Positions 34,996 through 43,762 of a stretch of DNA of 64,000 nt are shown here, one piece after another. Source of the DNA: Arthrobacter jiangjiafuii (GTDB lineage Bacteria > Actinomycetota > Actinomycetes > Actinomycetales > Micrococcaceae); contig NZ_CP076022.1 of NCBI RefSeq assembly GCF_018622995.1, positions 2,914,001 through 2,978,000 on the forward strand, written 5' to 3'. The notes under the pieces are model-generated. The model was not told the origin of the DNA. It ran no database searches and saw only the letters and a list, made by a program, of their open reading frames with translations. The translations under genes and the position numbers were made by a program. Every line of letters starts with the position of its first letter. Position 1 is the stretch's first letter.

Positions 34996-36213
34996 TTAGG
35001 CGGGGACCATCCCATTCGGATCAATGACGTACTTGCGGGCCACCCCGGAATCAAACTCCCGGTAGGACTCCGGCGCCTGGTCCAGGCTGATGGTGGTGGC
35101 ATTCACCGCCTTGGCGATCTGCACCTTGTCGTGCAGGATCGCCATCATCAGGTCGCGGTGGTACTTCATCACCGGACACTGGCCGGTGGTGAAGGACAGC
35201 GATTTGGCCCAGCCGGTCCCCAGGTTCAGGGACAGCGAGCCGACCTTGGCTGCCTCATCAATGCCGCCGGGGTCGCCGGTGACATACAGACCCGGGATGC
35301 CCAGGGCGCCGCCGGCTGCGGTGATGTCCATCAGCGAATTGAGCACCGTTGCCGGCGCCTCCGTGCCCGACCCGTGACCGTGGCCCCGCGCCTCAAAGCC
35401 CACGGCGTCCACCGCGCAGTCCACCTCGGGCACTCCGAGCAGCTGTTCGATCTGGTCCTTGGGGTCGCCCAGGGAGACATCCACTGTTTCACAGCCGAAG
35501 CTGCGGGCCTGAGCCAGCCGATCCTGGTTCAAGTCACCGACAATCACGACGGCGGCACCCAGCAGTTGCGCGCTGGCGGCGGCTGCCAGCCCCACGGGAC
35601 CGGCACCGGCGATGTAGACAGTGGATCCCACCCGGGTGCCGGCCGTGATGGCCCCGTGGTAGCCGGTGGGGAAGATGTCCGAGAGCATGGTCAGGTCCAG
35701 GATTTTCTCCATTGCCTGGTCCTTGTCCGGGAACCGGAGCAGATTCCAGTCCGCGTAGGGCACCATCACGTACTCGGCCTGGCCTCCCACCCAGCCGCCC
35801 ATGTCCACGTACCCGTATGCGGCGCCCGGCCGGGCCGGGTTAACGTTCAGGCAGATGCCGGTCTTGCGTTCCTTGCAGTTCTTGCAGCGCCCGCAGGAAA
35901 TGTTGAAGGGAACCGAGACCAGGTCCCCCACGGAATGAAACTCCACATCAGGGCCGGTTTCCACGATTTCGCCGGTGATTTCATGGCCGAGGACCAGATT
36001 GGGCGGTGCCGTGGTCCGGCCGCGGACCATGTGCTGGTCCGAGCCGCAGATATTGGTGGTCACCACTTTCAGGATCGCACCGTGGGGCAGTTTGCGTCCC
36101 ACGTTGGCCGGATTGACTCCGGGGCCGTCCCGCAGCTCGAACGTTGGATAGTCGATGTCCTGGACTTCCACGACACCGGGTTCCATATAGGCAACTCCAC
36201 GGTTTCCATTCAT
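34996..36213 (-). CDS. fdhA: zinc-dependent formaldehyde dehydrogenase, glutathione-independent type
   Basis: This 405-residue medium-chain dehydrogenase has catalytic zinc ligands in TTNICGSDQHMV and LVLGHEITGEIV, the four-cysteine structural zinc lobe SCGRCKNCKERKTGIC, and the NAD-binding [19 protein letters not shown]. The N-terminus GNRGVAYMEPGVVEVQDIDY is the mark of the Pseudomonas putida-type formaldehyde dismutase/dehydrogenase family. It oxidises formaldehyde, and mycothiol-dependent enzymes are a different branch. The ATG at 36213 was chosen because the longer frame to 36372 overlaps low-complexity sequence. A hairpin follows. Confidence 0.87.
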   Translation of the reverse strand: MNGNRGVAYMEPGVVEVQDIDYPTFELRDGPGVNPANVGRKLPHGAILKVVTTNICGSDQHMVRGRTTAPPNLVLGHEITGEIVETGPDVEFHSVGDLVSVPFNISCGRCKNCKERKTGICLNVNPARPGAAYGYVDMGGWVGGQAEYVMVPYADWNLLRFPDKDQAMEKILDLTMLSDIFPTGYHGAITAGTRVGSTVYIAGAGPVGLAAAASAQLLGAAVVIVGDLNQDRLAQARSFGCETVDVSLGDPKDQIEQLLGVPEVDCAVDAVGFEARGHGHGSGTEAPATVLNSLMDITAAGGALGIPGLYVTGDPGGIDEAAKVGSLSLNLGTGWAKSLSFTTGQCPVMKYHRDLMMAILHDKVQIAKAVNATTISLDQAPESYREFDSGVARKYVIDPNGMVPA

Positions 36214-36385
36214 AGGTCTTCGCCCTCGCCTTATCGTCGTCGTTGACAGTAATCCCTGCGGACACCGCGGAGCGCCGTTGCTGCCGGTGCCGGGGCGGGA
36301 ATCCGCTAAAGGTGCCTCAGAGACTACCGCCGCGGCGAAGCCCGGGACAGGGCTGCCGGAAAGATTAAACACCCGTTAAACGAAG

Positions 36386-36420
36386 ACCGCGGAGACTCCC
36401 TGTCCGGGTGTCTCCGCGGT
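36386..36420 (-). terminator. hairpin terminator after thioredoxin
   Basis: A perfect 11-bp stem (ACCGCGGAGAC/GTCTCCGCGGT) with a 13-base loop lies 25 bases after the trxA stop and is followed on the minus strand by TTCGTTTAACGGG. Confidence 0.6.
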
Positions 36421-36445
36421 GCGGAAAGCTGTGGGATGCCTGCGG

Positions 36446-36844
36446 CTAGTTGACCTGGCCGTCGGAACCGGCTGCAGCCTGCCCGTTCTCCTGTGCGGCG
36501 ATCTGCTCGTGGACGGCCTTCATGTCCAGGCCCTTTACCGCGTCCACCAGTTCGCTGAACTGCGAGGCGTTCAGTGCGCCGGGCTGCGAGAAGACCAGGA
36601 CCTTCTCGCGGAAGGCCATGAGGGTGGGGATGGAGGTGATGCCGGCGGCAGCAGCCAGGCCCTGCTCCGCTTCCGTGTCCACCTTCGCGAAGGTGATGTC
36701 GTCGTGCTTCTGGGATACGGCGTCGTACACCGGCGCGAACTGCTTGCACGGGCCGCACCAGTCCGCCCAGAAGTCAACGAACACAATGTCGTTTTCCTCA
36801 ATGGTCTCGGGGAAGGTTGCCTCGGTGATGTCGATAGTTGCCAT
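36446..36844 (-). CDS. trxA: thioredoxin
   Basis: This 132-residue protein has the redox motif WCGPC (residues 29-33), cis-proline in SIPTLMAFRE and the buried Asp in VDFWADWC. The thioredoxin fold ends near residue 107 and is followed by a polar tail (HEQIAAQENGQAAAGSDGQVN) longer than in E. coli thioredoxin. It reduces disulfides in cytosolic proteins with thioredoxin reductase, which is not in the window. It is a monocistronic gene downstream of tRNA-Tyr. Confidence 0.95.
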   Translation of the reverse strand: MATIDITEATFPETIEENDIVFVDFWADWCGPCKQFAPVYDAVSQKHDDITFAKVDTEAEQGLAAAAGITSIPTLMAFREKVLVFSQPGALNASQFSELVDAVKGLDMKAVHEQIAAQENGQAAAGSDGQVN

Positions 36845-36924
36845 CCACCAACGCTATCCGGCGGGTGGGGGGATGTCTCTAGCTGTTCGCTCAGCGGTGA
36901 AGGCACCGGCTTTCCGGGCACGAA

Positions 36925-36963
36925 AAAACCCGCCCCGGCCAGTTTCCTGGTGGAGCGGGTTTT
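36925..36963 (-). terminator. terminator of tRNA-Tyr
   Basis: On the minus strand AAAACCCGCTCC pairs with the later GGGGCGGGTTTT, followed by more T residues. It begins 11 bases after the tRNA-Tyr 3' end. Confidence 0.85.
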
Positions 36964-36973
36964 CCCTGTTCGG

Positions 36974-37055
36974 TGGCAGATACTGGATTCGAACCAGTGA
37001 AGGCGTTGCCAGCTGATTTACAGTCAGCCCCCTTTGGCCGCTCGGGTAATCTGCC
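36974..37055 (-). tRNA. tRNA-Tyr (GTA anticodon)
   Basis: This 82-nt class II tRNA on the minus strand has acceptor GGCAGAT/ATCTGCC with discriminator A, D arm TACCCGAGCGGCCAAAGGG, anticodon stem CTGAC/ATCAG-type with loop TGTAA (anticodon GTA), an extended variable arm (GCTGGCAACGCC) and T arm CACTGGTTCGAATCCAGT. A long variable arm and GTA fit tyrosine. CCA is not encoded. Confidence 0.94.
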
Positions 37056-37191
37056 GAACATCTTCATAAAGAAGATCTGCCGCAAGCGACTGCGGCCTAA
37101 ACAACTTTACAGAACTTTTGCCCAAGATACGAATCGGCCGCCCTGGCCCGCTTCCCGGCGCCTCCCGGGGCGCCTGCCGGCCCGCCCGGCC

Positions 37192-37542
37192 CTAGAGTCC
37201 GCGGGCAATCCTGGACTGCATCCGGGCATAAAAACCGTCGGCCTGCGCCTGCGTCACATGGCCCCAGGCAACAGCGTTGGCCAGATCGGCACGGATACCC
37301 AGCAGCCGTTCCTGAACGGAGGCACCGGCGTCGGGTTCTGCGCCTGCTATCGACGCGGGCAGTGCCAGCGGCAACCGCAGGGACCGTGGTTCCGCCGCCT
37401 GCGCCAGAGCGGGCGCCACGCCTGCCCCGGTGATCGAGACGGCCGCCAGCACTGATCCCGCCGCCACGGCGCGCAGCCGCATCAGCTGGGTGCGGCGGGG
37501 GCGTGCATCTTCCGGTGTCGTTCCTGGCTTCATCACCTCCAT
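37192..37542 (-). CDS. small secreted or membrane-anchored protein
   Basis: This protein of about 116 residues has a signal-peptide-like segment: basic RPRRTQLMRLR, a hydrophobic AVAAGSVLAAVSITGAG and an A-x-A-type cleavage region (PALAQAAEP). The mature part contains SVQERLLGIRADLANAVAWG and TQAQADGFYARMQSRI, a short helical motif seen in small secreted actinobacterial proteins that contain H-x-x-x-A-D-repeat helices. The start is unsettled: ATG 37542 has no ribosome binding site and ATG 37533 has GGAGG too close. The function is unknown. Confidence 0.5.
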   Translation of the reverse strand: MEVMKPGTTPEDARPRRTQLMRLRAVAAGSVLAAVSITGAGVAPALAQAAEPRSLRLPLALPASIAGAEPDAGASVQERLLGIRADLANAVAWGHVTQAQADGFYARMQSRIARGL

Positions 37543-37665
37543 ACTGTTGCTGCGGAAGATGGGACCAGTCCCGGCGTTGCCTGAGTGGAACCTGTGAGGG
37601 CTGCCACCGATGCCCGGAGCTACTAGGCTGGGAGCAGGAGAGAACAACTACTGCAAGGAGCGCCC

Positions 37666-38157
37666 ATGGCCAGCGAGTCATCATTTGATGTTGTGTCCAA
37701 GATCGACAAACAGGAAGTTGCCAACGCCCTGAACCAGGCGCAGAAGGAACTGTCCCAGCGCTACGACTTCAAGGGTGTCGGCGCCGAGGTGGATTTCAGC
37801 GGGGAGAAAATCCTCATGAAGGCCAACTCCGAGGAGCGCGTCATGGCCGTCCTGGACGTCCTGCAGTCCAAGCTGGTCAGGCGCGGCATTTCCCTGAAAT
37901 CCCTGGACGCCGGCGAGCCCTTTGCCTCCGGCAAGGAATACCGGATCGAGGCCTCCATGAAGGAAGGCATCGCCCAGGACCAGGCGAAGAAGATCAACAA
38001 GATCATCCGTGACGAAGGCCCCAAGGGCGTGAACTCCCGGATCCAGGGCGACGAGCTGCGCGTGACGTCCAAGTCCCGCGACGACCTGCAGGCCACCATG
38101 GCCCTGCTCAAGGGTGCGGACGTGGACGTGGACCTGCAGTTCATCAACTTCCGCTAG
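37666..38157 (+). CDS. yajQ: YajQ-family nucleotide-binding protein
   Basis: This 163-residue cytosolic protein matches YajQ along its length: [53 protein letters not shown] and [20 protein letters not shown]. Family members bind tRNA, rRNA or cyclic di-GMP, and the actinobacterial role is not settled. AAGGAG precedes the ATG at 37666, and a -10 TAGGCT lies at 37624-37629. A strong hairpin follows the stop. Confidence 0.92.
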   Translation: MASESSFDVVSKIDKQEVANALNQAQKELSQRYDFKGVGAEVDFSGEKILMKANSEERVMAVLDVLQSKLVRRGISLKSLDAGEPFASGKEYRIEASMKEGIAQDQAKKINKIIRDEGPKGVNSRIQGDELRVTSKSRDDLQATMALLKGADVDVDLQFINFR

Positions 38158-38205
38158 GCCTGTTACCGCTGCTGCCTTCCGGCGGCGGGTGTTGAGCAGA
38201 TGTAC

Positions 38206-38248
38206 GACGACGGCGCCGCTCCCCTTGCGTGGGAGCGGCGCCGTCGTC
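38206..38248 (+). terminator. bidirectional hairpin terminator
   Basis: A perfect 18-bp stem (GACGACGGCGCCGCTCCC and its complement) with a 7-base loop lies between the convergent yajQ and histidine phosphatase genes. ATTTAATGG follows on the plus strand. Confidence 0.85.
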
Positions 38249-38281
38249 ATTTAATGGAGGCCGTCGTTTACTCAGTTACAG

Positions 38282-38959
38282 CTAGAGCACCACGTCCTCG
38301 CCGGCCGGACCATCCTCGCCGTAGTCACGCAGGGTCCGGCCACCCACTGCCTCGCCCATCCAGCTCAGCAGCCGCCATGACTCCGGCGCCCCGTCTTCGC
38401 CCGGCACGGATTCCATCACTGCCATGCCGGTGTTGCTGAGCGCGTTTTCCACGATGAAGTCCGGTTCCACGTTCTCGGCCCGGGCGGTGCACCAGACCCG
38501 GATCATGGCGCCATGACTGAAGATCACGGGCATGGACAGTCCGCTGGCCTGCAGCTCGGCGATGACGGCGTCGAACCGGGCGAAGGTTTCCCGGCCGTCG
38601 GGACCGCCCGGCATCCGGGTGTCCAAGTCGCCTTCCACCCAACGGAAAACCGTCTTCAGGTAGCTGACGATGGCGTCGCGGTCGTTGCGCATTTCCAGGC
38701 TGCCGGCCGAGATCTCACGCAGGCCGTCCCTGGCCTGGACCGGCAGGCCCAGTGCCGCGGCCAGCGGATCGGCGGTGAGCTGGGTGCGCACCAGGTTCGA
38801 CGCGAAAACGCCGTCGATCGGCTCCCCGGCCAGGGCATCCGGCAGGGCAGCCGCCTGGGCCAGTCCCAGCTCGGTCAGTCCCGGCCCGGGGACAGCCGTG
38901 TCGAGGAAGTGTTCAACATTGGACGGAGTCTGTCCGTGCCGGATGAGTATGAGACGCAT
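38282..38959 (-). CDS. histidine phosphatase superfamily protein
   Basis: This 225-residue protein starts with the phosphate-binding RHG motif in MRLILIRHGQTPSNVEHFLD. The second catalytic histidine lies in PVIFSHGAMIRVWCTARAE and a conserved arginine block in VFASNLVRTQLTADPLA. Members are phosphoglycerate-mutase-like phosphatases acting on small phosphates; the substrate is not known. The ATG at 38959 follows a leaderless-type -10 element. It is 32 bases downstream of htpX, which runs in the same direction. Confidence 0.87.
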   Translation of the reverse strand: MRLILIRHGQTPSNVEHFLDTAVPGPGLTELGLAQAAALPDALAGEPIDGVFASNLVRTQLTADPLAAALGLPVQARDGLREISAGSLEMRNDRDAIVSYLKTVFRWVEGDLDTRMPGGPDGRETFARFDAVIAELQASGLSMPVIFSHGAMIRVWCTARAENVEPDFIVENALSNTGMAVMESVPGEDGAPESWRLLSWMGEAVGGRTLRDYGEDGPAGEDVVL

Positions 38960-38965
38960 GGGCAG

Positions 38966-38971
38966 AGCCTA
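38966..38971 (-). promoter_or_regulatory. -10 element of a probable leaderless promoter
   Basis: On the minus strand TAGGCT ends 6 bases before the ATG at 38959, with no ribosome binding site. Confidence 0.45.
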
Positions 38972-38991
38972 CGGCAGGACCGTAGACGCGG

Positions 38992-39870
38992 TCAGGAACC
39001 GGAGCCGAGCGGACGGCCGGCCATGTTCTCCAGCCGGCGGATGCGGTCAGGCATCGGCGGGTGGGTGGACAGCAGCCCGCGGACGCCCTGCTTGAACGGG
39101 TTGGCGATCATCAGGTGGGCCGTGTTGGCCAGTTTCTGGTCGTTATTGGGCAGCGGGGCGCGCTGGGTGCCGGTCTCAAGCTTGCGCAGCGCCGAAGCGA
39201 GGGCCAGCGGGTCATCCGTGAGCTTGGCGCCGTCTTCATCGGCGTCGTATTCCCGGGTCCGGCCGATGGCCATCTGGATCAGCGACGCGGCAAAGGGCGC
39301 CAGGATCGCGAGCGCAATGGTGGCCAGCGGGTTGGCGTTCCGGCGGTCCCCGCCGCCGAAGAACAGCAGGAACTGACCCAGCGAAGTGATCACGCCGGCA
39401 ATGGCGGCAGCAACCGAGGACGTGAGGATGTCACGGTTGTAGACATGCATGAGTTCGTGCCCCAGCACCCCGCGCAGCTCCCGCTCGTTGAGTAGGGCCA
39501 GGATCCCCTGGGTGCAGCAGACCGCGGCGTGCTGCGGGTTCCGGCCGGTGGCAAAGGCGTTCGGCGCCATGGTGGGGGAAATGTAGAGCCTGGGCATGGG
39601 CTGGTTGGCGCGGGCGGAGAGTTCCCGGACAATCCGGTACATTTCCGGTGCCTGGGCCTCCGTGACCGGGACCGCGCGCATGGCACGGATGGCCAGTTTG
39701 TCGCTGTTCCAGTAGCTGTATGCGGTGGTAGCCAGGCCGATGAACAGGAACACCCAGATGAACGTCGGGCTGCCGGTTCCACTCGAGAGCAGGGCGCCAA
39801 TGCCCAGCAGTACGGCGAAGAGCACCCCGAACAGTGCAGCGGTCTTCAAGCCGTTGAAATGTTGATGCAC
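38992..39870 (-). CDS. htpX: membrane zinc metalloprotease HtpX
   Basis: This 292-residue protein has two N-terminal helices ([19 protein letters not shown] and [18 protein letters not shown]), then the zinc motif H-E-x-x-H ([11 protein letters not shown], His138, Glu139, His142), two more helices, and the downstream glutamate in [33 protein letters not shown] is conserved in HtpX. It degrades damaged membrane proteins with its active site facing the cytosol. The start is a GTG at 39870 with AAGGA upstream. Length and order fit the family. Confidence 0.93.
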   Translation of the reverse strand: MHQHFNGLKTAALFGVLFAVLLGIGALLSSGTGSPTFIWVFLFIGLATTAYSYWNSDKLAIRAMRAVPVTEAQAPEMYRIVRELSARANQPMPRLYISPTMAPNAFATGRNPQHAAVCCTQGILALLNERELRGVLGHELMHVYNRDILTSSVAAAIAGVITSLGQFLLFFGGGDRRNANPLATIALAILAPFAASLIQMAIGRTREYDADEDGAKLTDDPLALASALRKLETGTQRAPLPNNDQKLANTAHLMIANPFKQGVRGLLSTHPPMPDRIRRLENMAGRPLGSGS

Positions 39871-40003
39871 GTGTGTGGTCCTTCCTGAGCGGATCTGCGC
39901 CGGACCCCCGGTGGTTCCCGGAGATGACCGGATCCGCGAAACGTCAGTCTATCCACCGATATCAACGCTCCATAGAGTCCGCTTGTTCCGCGCCGTCCCG
40001 GGG

Positions 40004-41275
40004 CTACGGCTCCGGGTGGCGGGCGTCGTATTGGGCGAAGCGGGGCTGCCGCTTCGCCAGGACGGCCACCAGCGCCACGCAGACCAGGCCCCCGATGACC
40101 GCGGCCCAGCCTTCGCCCAGGAAGGAGGCGTCAACGCCTGCCACCAGGTCTCCCAGCCGCGGCCCGCCGGCCACCACCACTACAAAGACACCCTGCAGCC
40201 GCCCGCGCATGGCATCGGGAGTCGCGGCCTGCAGGATGGTGGAGCGGAAGACGCCGCTGACCGAATCGGCGATCCCCGCACAGCCCATGGCAATGGCCGC
40301 CGGGATCAGCCAGGCGGTGGGCTCGGCGCCGTCGTTCCTTCCGGCCATCACCACCACCACTCCGAACGCCGAAACGGACAGCCCCCAGGCCACCACCGAC
40401 CAGAGCACGGCCAGGCCCTGCCGGCGCACGGCGCCAAGCGGGCCGGAGAACAGGCCGGCCAGGAACGCGCCCACCGCGGTGGCCGCCAGCAGCACCCCGA
40501 CGGTTGTGGCTCCCCCGCCCAGCAGCACCGCTCCGATCGCCGGGAGCAGGGCCCGGGGCTGGGCCATGACCATCGCGGCCAGGTCCACCAGGAAGGTCAT
40601 GCGGATATTCGGGCGGGTGGCCAGGAACCGGAAGCCCTCCAACACCGATTTCAGGCCTGCCTTCTGCACTTCACCCACCGGCGGCATCGGCTTCAGCCGG
40701 TAGACCGCCCACATGGCGGCGGTGAAAGTGACGACGTCGATCGTGTAGGTCCAGCCGTAGCCCACCCGGGCGACCAGCACCCCGGCCAGCAGCGGCCCGA
40801 TGGTCATCGCCAGGCCGAACGTGATCATGCTCAGCGCGTTGGCCGCCGGCAACAGTTCCGGCCGGACCAGCCGGGGAATGATCGCGCTGCGCGCCGGATG
40901 GTTCAGCCCGCCGGCGCCGGCGTTCACGGCGACCAGGGCGTAGAGCAGCCATACGTTGCCCACGCCCGCCCACGCCTGGGCGGCGATCCCGATGGTGGAG
41001 ACCCACAGCAGCACCGAGGAGAAGAGGGCGACCTTGCGCCGGTCGTATGCGTCCACGATGGAGCCGCCGTACAGCCCGGCCAGGACCAGTGGCACCAGCC
41101 CGACCAGGCCCAGCAGCCCGACGTAAAAGCTGGACTGCGTCAGGGAATAGACCTCCAGGCTGACCGCCACCAGGGTGAGCTGGGTGCCGACGGCGGAGAG
41201 CGCCGTTCCGGTCCACAGGCGGCGGAATTCGGGGCTTTCGCGCAGCGGAGAGAGGTCGGCGAGGAGTCTGGGCAT
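40004..41275 (-). CDS. major facilitator superfamily transporter (MFS_3 type)
   Basis: This 423-residue protein of about twelve helices begins LSPLRESPEFRRLWTGTALS. The MFS A-like loop GGSIVDAYDRRKVALFSSVL lies between helices 2 and 3, and NHPARSAIIPRLVRPELLPAANAL is typical of the EntS/MFS_3 branch of exporters. The substrate is not known. The start at 41275 directly follows a TAGACT -10 element. The C-terminus is a short polar tail. The gene is monocistronic and divergent from the metallo-hydrolase gene. Confidence 0.85.
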   Translation of the reverse strand: MPRLLADLSPLRESPEFRRLWTGTALSAVGTQLTLVAVSLEVYSLTQSSFYVGLLGLVGLVPLVLAGLYGGSIVDAYDRRKVALFSSVLLWVSTIGIAAQAWAGVGNVWLLYALVAVNAGAGGLNHPARSAIIPRLVRPELLPAANALSMITFGLAMTIGPLLAGVLVARVGYGWTYTIDVVTFTAAMWAVYRLKPMPPVGEVQKAGLKSVLEGFRFLATRPNIRMTFLVDLAAMVMAQPRALLPAIGAVLLGGGATTVGVLLAATAVGAFLAGLFSGPLGAVRRQGLAVLWSVVAWGLSVSAFGVVVVMAGRNDGAEPTAWLIPAAIAMGCAGIADSVSGVFRSTILQAATPDAMRGRLQGVFVVVVAGGPRLGDLVAGVDASFLGEGWAAVIGGLVCVALVAVLAKRQPRFAQYDARHPEP

Positions 41276-41281
41276 TCGAGC

Positions 41282-41287
41282 AGTCTA
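41282..41287 (-). promoter_or_regulatory. -10 element of a probable leaderless promoter
   Basis: On the minus strand TAGACT ends 6 bases before the MFS transporter ATG, with no ribosome binding site. Confidence 0.45.
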
Positions 41288-41394
41288 AGCGGGATATCAG
41301 CGGCTCTCGTTCCCGGGGCTCCCGGCCCGTCACACGGTAATCGACAGCATGCTTACGATGGAGGCGAGTTGCCGCAGCCAGCCTGGGAGGAAAG

Positions 41395-42138
41395 ATGTTC
41401 ACTCGAAACGTCGCTGACGGAATCCACCGGATCGAACATGCCTACGTCAACACCTACCTGGTGGAGGACGACGACGGCCTGGCCATCATCGACGCCGGGC
41501 TGCCGGGTATGTGGCCGCAGCTGTCGCGGGTGGTGCGGGAGCTGGGGTACGGGCCGGGGTCGGTGAAGGCCCTGGTGCTGACCCACGCCCACTTTGACCA
41601 CGTGGGTACCGCGGCCCGGATCCGCCGGGAGTTCCGGGCCCCCATCCTGGTGCACGACGGCGACCGGTACATCGCCGCGCACCCCGACCGGTACGGGCAC
41701 GAAAACAATCGGTTCCTGTATCCGGTCCGGTATCCCAAGTCCATCCCGTACCTGGGCGCGATGACATTGGCCGGTGCCCTGAACGTCCGCGGTGTCACCG
41801 ATGTGCACAGCCTGGGCGGGGACAGCGGCGCCGTCCTGCCCGGCCGGCCGCAGGTCATCTTCACTCCCGGGCACACCGCCGGGCACGTGGCCCTGCACTA
41901 TCCGGAGCGGGACGTGCTGATCTGCGGAGATTCCCTCGTCACCCTCAATCCCTACACCGGTTCCAAGGGGCCACAGATCGTGTCCGGAGCCGCCACGGCC
42001 AACAGCGCGGAGGCGCTGGCCTCCCTGGGCCGGCTGGCCGCGACGAACGCTCCGCTGCTGTTGACCGGCCACGGCGAGCCGTGGACCGGCGGAGCCGGCG
42101 CCGCCGTCGAACAGGCCCTGGCCCGCGGCGCATCCTAG
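41395..42138 (+). CDS. MBL-fold metallo-hydrolase
   Basis: This 247-residue protein has the metallo-beta-lactamase zinc motif H-x-H-x-D-H at residues 64-69 (VLTHAHFDHVGTAARIRREF), then the later metal histidine in FTPGHTAGHVALHYPERD and the aspartate in LICGDSLVTLNPYTG, and ends with LLLTGHGEPW. This is the glyoxalase II-like branch with two metals. The natural ester or lactone substrate is not known. GGGAGGAAAG precedes the ATG. It overlaps the end of the convergent hydrolase gene by 4 bases. Confidence 0.88.
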   Translation: MFTRNVADGIHRIEHAYVNTYLVEDDDGLAIIDAGLPGMWPQLSRVVRELGYGPGSVKALVLTHAHFDHVGTAARIRREFRAPILVHDGDRYIAAHPDRYGHENNRFLYPVRYPKSIPYLGAMTLAGALNVRGVTDVHSLGGDSGAVLPGRPQVIFTPGHTAGHVALHYPERDVLICGDSLVTLNPYTGSKGPQIVSGAATANSAEALASLGRLAATNAPLLLTGHGEPWTGGAGAAVEQALARGAS

Positions 42139-42917
42139 GGCCCGTCCAGCTCCTGCTCCACCACCGCCAGCAGCCGGCGGTCGCCGATCGGGCGGAAGTG
42201 GCCCATGGTTTCCAGCTGGATATTCCGGGCACCGGGCAGATAGCTGCCGCCCGGAATGTGCGGATCGAAGCGGCTGTACACCGAGGTGATGCGGGCGTTG
42301 ACGTCGCTGCTGCGCTGCAGCCGGCGCAGGAACCTGTTTCGCGGCGCAAAAGCGCGGATGGAGGGCAGCACAAAGAAGTTCGCATAGACGGAGCCGGAAA
42401 AGGGCGTATTGACCGCCACCATCTTCTCCACCCGGCGGCTGCCTTCGGGCAGGAGCATAAGCTGCTTGCCGATCAGCCCGCCCTTGCTGTGCGCCACCAC
42501 CACGGCACCGGCCAGGTCCTGCTGCATCAGGTACTGCTCCACCAGCGCTGCCATCTTCTCGATCCGGCCGCGGTTGTAGCCCAGCGGCGCCACCGTGTGC
42601 ACGGGATGGCCGCGGGCCGAGAGCGCCTCGGCCAGCGGGCGCAGGAACTGCCAGTTCTCGTAGACACCGGGGATCAGGATCACCGGCGCGCGGCCGGCAT
42701 CGCCGGAGGACCCATCTCCGGTCGACCCATCTCCGGTTGACGCACCGCCGGACGGAGCCAGGTAAGCGGAGGGATCCTTGCGGAAGAGGAAACCGTGCAC
42801 CTGCCAGTAGCCCACATACGCATAGTCGGCGGCCCACGCGCGGGCCTGGGTCAGCCACCGTCGCCCTCGGCCGGACAGCCGCCCCGGCGTGGACTGCCGT
42901 GTGCGCAGAAGCTTCAC
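42135..42917 (-). CDS. alpha/beta hydrolase, lipase-like
   Basis: This 260-residue protein starts with a basic segment then LIPGVYENWQFLRPLAEALS, the oxyanion loop, and has the nucleophile elbow A-H-S-K-G-G (VVVAHSKGGLIGKQ). The later catalytic histidine is in METMGHFRPIG. A short Asp/Gly/Ser/Thr repeat lies at 42705-42750 (GDGSTGDGSSGD in translation). No signal peptide is clear, although a hydrophobic stretch follows the basic N-terminus. The start overlaps the stop of the next hydrolase by 4 bases, so the two are cotranslated. The ester substrate is unknown. Confidence 0.8.
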   Translation of the reverse strand: MKLLRTRQSTPGRLSGRGRRWLTQARAWAADYAYVGYWQVHGFLFRKDPSAYLAPSGGASTGDGSTGDGSSGDAGRAPVILIPGVYENWQFLRPLAEALSARGHPVHTVAPLGYNRGRIEKMAALVEQYLMQQDLAGAVVVAHSKGGLIGKQLMLLPEGSRRVEKMVAVNTPFSGSVYANFFVLPSIRAFAPRNRFLRRLQRSSDVNARITSVYSRFDPHIPGGSYLPGARNIQLETMGHFRPIGDRRLLAVVEQELDGP

Positions 42918-43666
42918 CTCCCGGATGCTGCTTCCTCCAGCAGGGCAGCTGTCTCCACCGGCCGGGTGAACATGCAGACATGCGGCTGCCCCGGCAGTTC
43001 AACCGCCACCGCGCCGGGCCGGGCGGCGGCCAGTTCCTGCACCCAGCGGGCAGGCACAATCGGATCCCGGCCGCCGCGCACCAGGGTTACCGGTGGCGTG
43101 ACCCGCCCGATGCGCTCCTCCAGCCGGTGCCCGACCATCTTGGGCATGGTACGCAGATACCAGCGCGGACCGGCGCGCAGGTAGTCGGTAAGGAGCATCC
43201 AGTTCACAACCGGCGGTTCCCGCAGGCAGTCCTGCGCCAGGCGCAGTCCCTGCAGCGCTGCATGGCGCTCGCCGCGGTTGATGGTGGGCCCCAGCAGCAC
43301 CACCGAGGTGGCCAGCTCCGGTGCCTGCACGGCCATTTCGGTCACCACCTGGCAGCCCATGGAATGGCCGACCCACTGCGCCGGACCGATGCCTGCAGCG
43401 CGCAGGGCGGCGATGTTGATGGCGGCAAAGTCGTCCATCTCCAGGCTTTGGGAGGGCTTCGGCACGGAGGCGAAGCCCGGCATCTCCAGCGTGTGGACGG
43501 TGGCGGTCTGCGCCAGGACCTCCACCAGCCGGGAGAAATAGCGCCCGGAGGCCCCGATGCCGTGCACCAAAACCACCTGCCGGGATCCGGATCCGTAGGT
43601 GCGGATATCGACGTCGTACTCCCGCACCTTCACGCGCTGGTGAACCGGCTCTGCCCTGCTGCTCAA
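42914..43666 (-). CDS. alpha/beta hydrolase
   Basis: This 250-residue protein has a full alpha/beta-hydrolase pattern: VVLVHGIGASGRYFSRLVEV, the elbow G-H-S-M-G in VGHSMGCQVVTEMAVQ, an Asp in LVRGGRDPIVPARW and the terminal histidine in LPGQPHVCMFTRP. The length and lack of an N-terminal signal suggest a cytosolic enzyme. A TTG at 43666 with GGGAG upstream is the best start. It is the first gene of a two-gene operon with the lipase-like gene and is divergent from furA. Confidence 0.82.
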   Translation of the reverse strand: MSSRAEPVHQRVKVREYDVDIRTYGSGSRQVVLVHGIGASGRYFSRLVEVLAQTATVHTLEMPGFASVPKPSQSLEMDDFAAINIAALRAAGIGPAQWVGHSMGCQVVTEMAVQAPELATSVVLLGPTINRGERHAALQGLRLAQDCLREPPVVNWMLLTDYLRAGPRWYLRTMPKMVGHRLEERIGRVTPPVTLVRGGRDPIVPARWVQELAAARPGAVAVELPGQPHVCMFTRPVETAALLEEAASGR

Positions 43667-43725
43667 TGGATCTCCCTTGTCGTATGGCGGCTCCGCCCAG
43701 CCTAGTGTGCCATCCAGGGGTCTTA

Positions 43726-43742
43726 TTATGAATTATTCATAA
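43726..43742 (+). promoter_or_regulatory. Fur/PerR-like box upstream of furA-katA
   Basis: TTATGAATTATTCATAA is a perfect inverted repeat around the central T. It lies 21 bases before the regulator ATG, within an otherwise very GC-rich region. The layout fits autorepression by the Fur-family protein encoded next. Confidence 0.7.
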
Positions 43743-43762
43743 CTAGTGGTTAGCTGGTGGGC

